DNA from: Ophiosphaerella korrae
Lineage: Eukaryota > Ascomycota > Dothideomycetes > Pleosporales > Phaeosphaeriaceae
Assembly (NCBI GenBank): GCA_028456385.1
Contig: JALNQF010000883.1
Span: 1 to 11,866 of the forward strand
Direction of reading: 5' to 3'
Length of the DNA stretch: 11,866 bases
Shown piece by piece: positions 1-7,904 of this stretch. Below the pieces are notes generated by a model. It saw only the letters and a program-made list of their open reading frames with translations, made no database searches and was not told where the DNA came from. Within the stretch, counting starts at the first letter, position 1. Every line of letters begins with the position of its first letter. The position numbers and the translations under genes are program-made.

Positions 1-302
1 TATAATATATAATACTCTATTAAACCTTTTATTATAAGGACGACTACTATATATATCTTTCTAGTAAGTAAAGAGTAGGATATTTCTTATAATAGAGAAA
101 TAAAGTAGTAGTAATAAAAGAAAGAATAAAAGCGTAGCTAGAAGAAATAGTATACGTAATAGACTTACTAATAGAAGACTTAGAAGGGGAAAAACCCTAG
201 ACACTATTAATCTAGGCTAAAGAACTAGTACTAGATAAAGAGACTACTATAGCTTCTTCTAAAAGACTATAAGAAAGTAAGAAACAAGTTAGTATAAAAA
301 GT

Positions 303-1082
303 ATAGAGTATACCTAGCTAGATATATATAGCTATAATAGCTACTTAATAATAGATATAGAGGAATAAAATATAAAATAAAAGTTTATTTAGAAATACTT
401 ACTAGTTATAAGTATAGAGGAAGCGTACAAAGACTAGAAAGAACGTAATCTTAAAGAAATAAAGTTTATACTATTCTAAGAATAGATAAAGTAATATATA
501 GTAGTAGTAGGAAGAATACCTATATAATAAGAATAGTAGTACCTTATAAGAAAGACGTAATAGATTAACAAAGCCTATATACTAAGAGTACTAATAGTGT
601 ACTATATCCTAATAATAGATATACCTAATAAAAATAAGTACTAAGAAGAGGATAATAAAATAATAGATCTAAAATATCTAGTATACTTTAAAGTATTATA
701 GTTATTATACTTAGATAAGAACTATATTATATATAGAAACTCTAAAGTAAATAATAATATATAGCTTATAAGAAGAAGAGGCTATAACTATATAAGAGTA
801 ATTCTAGTAGAAGATATCTAAGGATAAGAAATAATAACTAAAGAAGGATATATAGTAGTAAGGCCTAGACTAAAACTACCTAAGAAATACGTCTAAAGAA
901 GACTATAGTATAAATGTATATATAATAAATATTTAAAACACAAGAAATATAAACTTAAAGTAGAGCTATAGCCTTAGATAGATAGATAATTTATAAAATT
1001 ACCTAAGTAAGAATAGCTAAAAAGTATAAGAGGCCTATATATTATAAAAAAAGTATATACTAAAGAAAGAAAGTATAATTAA
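303..1082 (+). pseudogene. Gag-like frame of chromovirus A
   Basis: A reading register different from pol (codons starting at multiples of three) gives a loosely coherent, basic, Lys/Arg-rich translation up to a TAA at 1080-1082, interrupted by many TAG/TAA codons of RIP type. Near 843-960 it reads as a proline- and lysine-bearing stretch followed by a segment with one surviving Cys (915-917) and one His. That could be a damaged CCHC nucleocapsid knuckle, but the spacing does not fit cleanly. The call rests mainly on position upstream of protease and on the register offset typical of gag/pol. No capsid motif was recognised. The start cannot be set, and the frame may extend left of 303. Confidence 0.32.
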
Positions 1083-4000
1083 TAATTAATAGTAGAGCTA
1101 TAAAGAACTTTATATTAAAAAAGTTTATAGAAGTATAAAGAATAAGTTATATAATAAAGAAGTACTCTTAATAGTTAAGTATAATTAAAGAAAAACTATT
1201 CTAAGAACCTATTAGGTTTAAAATAGTTCTCTTTATACTAGAACTAGAAGAGATAAAGACTAATAATATAATTATAGATATAATAATAATTAATAATAAA
1301 TAAGAAGTTATACTAAGAATACTATAGTTATAGATAACTAATCTATATATTAATTAAAAAATAGGAAGAATTAGCTACTATAAAATAGATATACTAAAAG
1401 CTAATATAAATACCTATAAAGGAGAATTCCTAAAAGAATATTAGAAATAGGAAAAGTAGCTTATAGAGCCTAAAGATTACTTACTAGAATATTAGCTATA
1501 AGACTTAGCGATAGAAATAGAAGAAGATAAAAACGTTAGATAGAGCCTAGTCTATAAGAAAATAGAAAAAGAATCTAAGATTAAACAAATATTTATTAAA
1601 AACGTAATTAAGAAAAGATAGATATAAGAATCTAAATCCTTAGTAGTATATAAACTTATATTTATAAATAAAAAAAGAATAAAAAATAAAAGGCTTTACG
1701 CAAACTTTAGAAAGACTAATATAATTATAAACAAGAACTAATATCTTTTACTATAAATAGATATAATATAAGATAGGTTATAGAAAGTAAGAATCTTTAT
1801 AAAACTAGATATCTAGAACGCCTACTACTAGATTAGAATTAAAAAAGGTAATAAATAGAAGATAGCGTTTAGAACATAATATAGCCTATATAAATATATA
1901 GTTATACCTTTTAGTTTAATAAATATACTAGTAGCCTTCTAAGAAAGAATTAATATAGTACTAAGAGAATACTTAGACGTATTTATATTTATATACCTAG
2001 ACAACATCCTTATATTCTTAGAAATAGAAGAAGAATATATACAATATATATATAAAGTACTAGAGAAACTAGTAGAAAATAAATTATTTCTTAAGATAAG
2101 AAAATATAAATTCTATATAAAGGAAATAGACTTCCTTAGATTTATTATAGAACTAGGAAAAATTAAGATTAATCTAGAAAAAATTAAGTTAATTAATAAA
2201 TAGCTAATACTAAGAAACCTAAATAAGGTATAATAGTTCTATAGATTAGTAAACTTTTATAAAAAGCTAATAGTAAGATAGTCTAAAGATATAGAACTTA
2301 TAATAAGACTAATAAAAAAAGATATACTATTTAAGTAGATAAAAGAATATAATAAAGTATTTAATAAGATTAAAAAGAAGTTTATAGAGAACCTAGTTAT
2401 TAGAATATATAACCTAGATATACTAGCTATAGTAAAAATAGACGTATCTAATTTAGTCTATAGGATAGCACTAATACAAGAAGATTAGAGGACTAAATAA
2501 GAATACTTAGTTAAATACTTCTCTAAGAAAATAAAACTAGTAGAACTTAATTACTTAATCTATAATAAAGAGATACTAGTAATCTATAAAGTATTTAAAT
2601 AATAGAGAATATACCTATAATAAGTAAAATACTAAATAAAGGTCTATATAAACTATAAAAATCTTATAGGATTTATATTAAATAAAGAACTAATATAATA
2701 ATATATAATATAGTAAGAATTCCTATTAATATTTAACTTAGAAATTATATATATAAAAGGGAAAGACAATTAATTAGTAAACGCCCTTAGTAGAAGACTA
2801 GACTTATAAGAAGAAGTAAGTACTACTAGTATAGTTCTAGTTAAGAATAAAGAAAGATACTTAGTCTTAAATATACCTAAGATAGCTACTACACTTAAAA
2901 GAACAAGTAGTAAGCTAGACAAATAGATTTAGAAAATAATACAAGAGATATCTAAAGAAATAAAGAAATTAGAAATCTAAGAAGGATTTATATAAGCTTA
3001 TAGAAGAATATATATTCTAAGAAAGATCTAAAAGGAATTTATATAATAATTCTATAAACTACTAGTATATAGATACTAAAAAATTAAGAAAACCCTAAAT
3101 AAGCTCTTAAGAGACTACTATATCCTAAGAGTAAGATAAATAGTAAAAGAAATACTACGAAATTATATAGAATACTATAAGAATAAGTATAATAGATATA
3201 TACTATATAGTATACTATAACTAGTAGAAGTACTAGAGTAACTATAAAGAATAATAATAATAGACTTTATTATAAAGCTACCTAAGTTAAAAGACCTAAT
3301 ATTAAGAGTTAAGTATAATAGAATCCTAATAATAGTAGATAAACTTATAAAGTATATATACTTTAGACTATATAAAGAGAAAAGTAAGATAGAGGTTACT
3401 ATATACTAGGTCCTAAGAACTATAATTAGCTAATATAGTATTCTAGACAAGATTATTATAAATAGAGATATATAATTTATATTAAAGCTATAGAAAACAA
3501 TAATAGTATAATTAGGAGTATAATACGCTATATTAATAGTATATTACCTATAAACAAATAGATAATTAGAAGAAATAAATTAGATAGTAGAATAATACTT
3601 AAGATACTACTTTAACTACAACTAGAATAATTAGGTATAATTACTACCTATAGTATAGTTAGCATATAATAGCGCAAAGAATATAGTAACAAAAGTATTA
3701 CTTTTTTTTGTAAATTATAGATTTAACCCTAGCGTATATAGAATACTAAGGAATATAGAATCTTAGACTCTAAGAAGAAAAAACTTTACTAATAGACTTA
3801 AGAATATATATAATTAACTAAGACAAGATATAGAATTCCTATATAATTAAATAGTAAAGTACTATAACAAGAAATATAAAGAGAGACCCTAATTTAAAGA
3901 AAGAGAAAAAGTATAGTTAGTATAGAAGAATATTAAAAGTAAGAAACTAAGTTCTAAACTAAACTACGTTAAGATAAGACTATATAAAGTTAAGAAAGAA

Positions 4001-4297
4001 GTTATACTAGTTATATTTAAACTAAAGCTACCTAATAAAATAAAGATATACCTAATATTCTATATAGCTCTACTAGAATAAGTACTACAAAATATAGAAC
4101 TACTAGTATATAAAGTAGACACGTATAGAGAATAGAAAGAATAAGAAGTTAAAGAAATTCTAGTATATTAGTTCTATAATAGTAAAAACTATTACCTAGT
4201 AAAATAGATAAGTATAGATAAAAAAGGATAACTATAGGAAGAAATATAGAAACTAGAAGATAATCTTAACTACTCTAAGAAACTAGAGGAGTTCTAA
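1022..4297 (+). pseudogene. pol: Pol polyprotein of chromovirus A (PR-RT-RH-IN-chromodomain)
   Basis: One continuous register carries every pol domain. Protease: INSRAIKNFI at about 1085-1114, where the catalytic Asp of the D-S-G motif has become Asn, and a degraded I-L-G-x-P-W-L-type end near 1307-1330. Reverse transcriptase: about 1640-2110, with KRLYANFRKTN, IKLD and AFRT. The YLDD active site at 1994-2005 now reads YLDN. RNase H: about 2420-2730, with the first Asp retained at 2441. The linker NALSRR lies near 2780. Integrase H2C2 zinc region: about 3020-3190, its His/Cys mostly changed to Tyr. Integrase core: about 3250-3730, with IDF, an INRD segment (second catalytic Asp lost) and AYNSA. 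A GPY/F-like segment follows near 3950-4080. The chromodomain at about 4150-4297 has KEIL, YYLVK and LEEF. Dozens of TAG/TAA codons interrupt the frame. It is non-functional. Family assignment is firm and clade assignment is not attempted. Confidence 0.92.
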
Positions 4298-4319
4298 AAT
4301 TAAAACTCTCTAGAGCGCT

Positions 4320-4592
4320 TTATAGTAAACTAAGAAAATTAGCACTACTAATAATAAATAGAGAGACGTTAGGAACGTCTAATATAATAGGAGCTAGAGT
4401 AGCCTCTATAGCGTCCTTAAAGTTTATCTTAGCCTCTAAGGTACAAGACTATTTAGATAATTTAGCGTTACTATAAGCCTTTATCTTACAAAGATACTTA
4501 ATATAAGAATAAAGATCTACTAGCTTATAAAGAGTTAGCTTACGTTTAGCCTTAGTAGCTATAAGCTATAATAATAGTATCTCTTAAGCCTA
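4320..4592 (-). pseudogene. Antisense degraded ORF after the chromovirus A pol
   Basis: On the minus strand a frame ending at a TAA (4320-4322) reads for about 90 codons with only three internal stops before the TAG at 4590-4592, in a tract where stops are otherwise very frequent. The translation is coherent: a Leu/Gln/Ala-rich, probably helical start (EILLL-LIATKAKRK), then KLVDLYSYIKYLCKIKAY, then LEAKINFKDAIEATLAP. Just upstream on the same strand a GTAAGT (4652 to 4647) and the terminal TAG (4592 to 4590) could bound a 63-nt intron. I do not recognise the protein. It could be an accessory ORF of the retroelement, part of another repeat inserted beside it, or chance. It is probably not expressed. 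Confidence 0.35.
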
Positions 4593-5399
4593 GTTAATAG
4601 CTTACCTTATATAACTTAGTAAGAAGAAACTATATAGAAATTAAATACTTACACTCTATAAGAGAAATACCTAAAGGAGTATATTTATATTAGATATTAG
4701 TAAGGATATACTTACTATAATACTTACTATCCTTTAAAGAAACAAGATAAGTAAGCTTTAGGTAAGTATAATAAGTATAAGGAAATATTTTAACTTTATT
4801 ACAAGTAATATAGGTAATAAGAAGAAGTTTATTATAATTAGAATAAGAAGATATAGAGAATAATAAAGAATTAGAAATAAATAAAGAAACTAGACTAATA
4901 ACCTTAGGCCTAGGGTAGAGAAATAAGAACCTACCTAAAGAAAAGAATAGTATTATAGCTATAATAGTAGAAGACTAATTTAAACTAGTTAGCCCTACTA
5001 TAGATAACGAAAGCGCGTATAACCTATAGGGTAACAAACTTAACTAAGAGACTAACTATAATAGAGATACGTAATAAATTTATAATTTATAATCTTAGTA
5101 AATATAAAGTATAAAGCTAGACACGTAATAAATTTGCAATTTATAATCTTAGTAAACGCGAAGTATAAAGCTAGCTAAAGAATATAAGTATATAGTTAGT
5201 AGTAATACCTATTATTAGGATAGTATTAGTAATTTAATTATTAACTATAAGTAATAATACTAAGATAGTTATAAAACATCTTCTATTATTTATAGTATAT
5301 TGTAGATTATAATATAAGCTTTTGTTATTATCTCCTAATCTACTAATACCTCTTAGGTATTAAGAAGTTAACCCTAGTAATACCTATTATATATACTAC
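4593..5399. other. Unassigned AT-rich DNA between the two chromoviruses
   Basis: No recognisable protein survives here on either strand. The stretch is where a 3' LTR of element A or the missing 5' part of element B would be expected, but no LTR pair could be matched. It contains the 54-bp tandem duplication at 5069-5174. A 16-bp direct repeat also occurs at 5200-5215 and 5375-5390 (tagtaatacctattat), flanking a 159-bp segment. A slightly less decayed patch with surviving CG sits at about 4990-5170. Confidence 0.6.
5069..5174. repeat. 54-bp-period tandem duplication, two copies
   Basis: Two 52-bp copies at 5069-5120 and 5123-5174 are separated by two bases. They are identical except at six positions, and all six are transitions: copy 1 has TA where copy 2 has GC near 5083 and 5137, and copy 1 has TATA where copy 2 has CGCG near 5103 and 5157. 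Copy 2 therefore keeps the less mutated state. The pair could be LTR-internal repeats or part of an unidentified element. Confidence 0.93.
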
Positions 5400-6900
5400 A
5401 AGATAATAAACAAGGATACCTAGTACTAAATATATAACTAGTAGAAGAACAAGAAATTAATAACCTAGTTAGAATTATAAACAAGGTTCTAGAAGAATTA
5501 TAAGAAGTAATTATATAATAATACTATAATAACCTAGTATATAAGTACCTAGAGATTGTATAAACTATAGAGCTAATCTAGAAAAACTATAGATTTAGTA
5601 AGACAAAAGAAAAAGTAACGTAGTTTATTAAAGAATATATAAATTACTAAAAAAATAAGTACAAGATATATATACTTTATAAAGAAATATAAGTAATTAA
5701 GATACTAAAATAACTATAAATAGATATTATAATAGACTTTATTATAGAACTACTAATATTAAAAGACTTAGTAATAAGAATAAGATATAATATAATAATA
5801 GTAATTATAGACTAATTTATAAAATATACTAAGATAGAGAAATTCTAAAGTAACTATATAGTAAACTAGCTAGGATACGTACTACTAGACGTACTAATAC
5901 AAATATATAGAATACTAAGAAGTATTATTAGTAATAAAGATAAGCTCTTTATATTTAATTACTAGATAATACTACTTATAGTAATAAAGATAAAAAAGAA
6001 GCTATTAATAGCTTATTATCTATAGATAAATAGATAGATAGAATAGACTAATAAAATATTAAAGATATACCTAAAGATTTATAGTAATTAGAAGTAGAAT
6101 AATTAAGTATTACTATTACTTATAGTATAATTAGTATATAATAATAAGTACTTAGAAGTAATAAGTAAAATACTATATTTTATAAACTATAAGATATACT
6201 CTAATTTATTTAAGAGAATACTACTAGGACCTAAGATAGAAGTAGTATTAGTTAGAGTTAAAGATATATAAGAACTTTATAATAAGATAAGATAAAAACT
6301 AAAGAAAGCTTAAAAATAAAGTATTTTATATATTAACTAAAAATAAAAAATAGTACCTTAGCTAAAAGAAGAAGATAAAGCGTATCTTTATATAAAGAAT
6401 CTATAGATAAAGTAACTTAGTAAAAGACTAAACTATATAAAAGTTAGACTATTTTTAGTTAAAGAAGATAAAAAGCTAGTTATAAAAATACTAGAACTAC
6501 TTAAAAATACTAAAGTATACCTTAAGTTTTATATAAGTTTACTAGAACTAGCTAAGATAAAAATACTAGTATAGTAATAATTCTAATATTAGAAAGAAGA
6601 AGATAATAAGTTTAAAGTTAAAGACTTATAGAGATATTAAGAAATAGAATATAATACTTTCTAAAGTATATAGTTTCTTTAGAAGTAGCTAGTAAAATAG
6701 AAAGGCTACTTAGTAAGTAAGAATATATAAGAACCTAAAGCTAATCTATAGAATTATTAGTAGATACTTAAGAAAGTAAAAAATAAGTATAATATACTAG
6801 GATATATAAGATATATAAAGCTATAGCTAGGATATAGTAGATATATTAGTAGTAAAAAGTTTTATAATAAGCTTAACTATATAGAGCTTATAAAGCGCCC
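5400..6900 (+). mobile_element. Ty3/Gypsy chromovirus B fragment, RIP-inactivated
   Basis: This is a second chromovirus relic on the same strand as element A. It retains only the integrase and chromodomain end of pol. No reverse transcriptase or RNase H of this copy is present upstream, so it is 5'-truncated or was cut by later insertion. Its residues at corresponding integrase positions differ clearly from element A, so it is a separate family rather than a tandem copy. LTRs were not identified. Confidence 0.85.
5430..6900 (+). pseudogene. pol: Integrase and chromodomain of chromovirus B pol (partial)
   Basis: One register runs the whole length. The integrase zinc region (about 5500-5665) has its His and Cys positions mostly turned to Tyr (YYNNLVYKYLEIV; YINY then KNKYK). 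The integrase core (about 5720-6250) shows IIDFIIELLILKD, IVIID with FIKYTK, an ISNKDKLF segment in which the second catalytic Asp is now Asn, then a conserved IYSN/AYNN-like stretch and GPK. A C-terminal segment near 6410-6560 reads LSKRLNYIKVRLFLVK and KVYLKFYISLLELA, a standard end of chromovirus integrases. The chromodomain at about 6611-6770 has FKVKDL, LVK(stop)KGYLVSKNI, EPKANL. Many TAG/TAA codons interrupt it, several exactly where Trp or Gln is conserved. It is non-functional and lacks everything upstream of integrase. Confidence 0.88.
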
Positions 6901-7840
6901 TTAGTTATAATAAATTTATCTAATAAGCTAGTAGTAGACTAGATAGTAAGAGAGAAAGTAATATTAATAGAAGTAATAGAATATTTAAGAACTTATACTA
7001 AAACTTTATTACCTTCTTACTTTAATTCTAATACTAAGTATAAGGCCTTATAATAAGTACGCTCTTTAGTAGATTTTAATATTTTCTTATTATATAATAA
7101 ATAAGTAATAATAATAGTAAGAAGCTTTTTATTATTATTAACTTTTTTATAAAACTTTTTATAAGTTCTATTAAAAAACTCTTAGGTTATACTAATATAG
7201 AGATACTTTATATAAGTATATTTAGTATACTTTAGAGTAGAATCTAGTATAATAAAATAAAGAATACTTAAAAATAATAATATAGATAAGGTATTTTAAA
7301 AATATAGTTTATAGTAAAAATTTCTAATAAAAGATAAAGTCTATAAAACTAAAAAAGAAGTAATATTATAGTAAGATAGTTTTTAACTAAAAGGTAGAGT
7401 AAACTACTTATAAGCTAAACCTAGCTAATAGAAGCTTAGGCCTAAGGATAGACCTAGTATAAGAAAAGGAGATAGTATTATAATACTAAGTAGTAGGTAA
7501 GCTATTATATTATATATAATTAGGCTAAGTAATATAGTATAGTAGAATACGTAACTATTTAGTAGTAAACGCTCTAGAGTAAACGCTCTAAGGTAAATAC
7601 TCTAAAATAAGCGCTCTAGAGTAAATACTCTAGAGTAAGTACTTAAGAATAAATACTAGATAGTAAGTATATAAGAATGTTAATAGACCTTTATAGACTA
7701 TTATATTTAATCTTTTCTTTACCTTTTATCTTAATAGAGTATTATAACTAATACTTTAATTAGATTCTTATCTACTTATTAATACTTATATACCTTGTAT
7801 TACTCTAATAAAAGCTAACTATTAATTAAGTTAAGTAACT
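6900..7840. other. Unassigned AT-rich DNA with minisatellite
   Basis: After the chromodomain of element B no protein frame could be recognised on either strand. The stretch would be the place for the 3' LTR of element B. It contains poly-purine/poly-pyrimidine runs, a 12-bp perfect palindrome at 7435-7446 and the eight-unit minisatellite at 7565-7676. From about 7677 the DNA remains AT-rich but is less dominated by TAG, grading into the downstream flank of the HET-ankyrin gene. Confidence 0.6.
7565..7676. repeat. 14-bp minisatellite, eight units
   Basis: Eight consecutive 14-bp units begin at 7565, 7579, 7593, 7607, 7621, 7635, 7649 and 7663. The best-preserved unit is gtaaacgctctaga. Others differ largely by C-to-T or G-to-A (acgct becoming atact, gtaaa becoming ataaa or gtaag), which is what RIP would do to an originally uniform array. 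The last three units are the most degraded. Function unknown. Confidence 0.9.
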
Positions 7841-7846
7841 AACTTG

Positions 7847-7852
7847 TTTATT
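7847..7852 (-). promoter_or_regulatory. Possible polyadenylation hexamer of the HET-ankyrin gene
   Basis: On the minus strand an exact AATAAA lies 52 nt beyond the TAG stop codon of the HET-ankyrin gene. The spacing is plausible for a fungal 3' end. The hexamer is only loosely required in fungi and the surrounding DNA is AT-rich, so chance occurrence is quite possible. Confidence 0.35.
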
Positions 7853-7904
7853 GACCTTGCCTGTCTTATAGAAGCCTACTTGCCCTCGTTACCCTTACCT
7901 AGTT

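Larger units (their letters stand above)
1..4320 (+). mobile_element. Ty3/Gypsy chromovirus A, RIP-inactivated
   Basis: This is a decayed LTR retrotransposon in sense orientation. Its domain order (possible gag, protease, reverse transcriptase, RNase H, integrase, chromodomain) is that of Ty3/Gypsy chromoviruses (Metaviridae). The left end lies outside the window or at its edge. I could not identify LTRs, primer-binding site or polypurine tract, because RIP has erased the usual TG...CA ends. The pol frame stays in one register for about 3.3 kb, so decay has been almost purely by substitution. A non-duplicated relic would normally have collected indels, so inactivation by RIP soon after insertion is the likeliest history. 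The element cannot encode active enzymes. Confidence 0.9.
1..7840. other. RIP-mutated AT-rich tract
   Basis: This tract is strongly AT-rich, dominated by TA, TAG and TAA, and almost lacks CpA and TpG. I found no CAG or CTG trinucleotide in roughly 1-7700. The few surviving CpA sites are mostly in an ACAA context. CpT, CpC and some CpG survive. This is the classic outcome of repeat-induced point mutation, a premeiotic C-to-T process acting on duplicated DNA in filamentous ascomycetes. It also explains why the retroelement frames below are full of TAG and TAA without frameshifts. The tract ends sharply near the 3' end of the HET-ankyrin gene. A shorter similar tract resumes after about 11280. 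Methylation-linked decay is an alternative, but the specificity for CpA argues for RIP. Confidence 0.93.

Noticed and set aside
3703..3710. T-run as a terminator or poly-A tail of a non-LTR element
   Set aside because: It falls within the integrase frame of chromovirus A, encoding part of the FVNYRFNP-type segment.
4364..4380. agacgtt/aacgtct inverted repeat as a terminator or TIR
   Set aside because: It is only 7 bp with a 3-base loop and lies inside the antisense reading frame, so it is likely incidental.
7435..7446. 12-bp palindrome cttaggcctaag
   Set aside because: It is isolated, with no partner, repeat or gene context to support a function.
7565..7676. CRISPR-like array
   Set aside because: The units are contiguous 14-mers with no spacers, in a fungal RIP tract.
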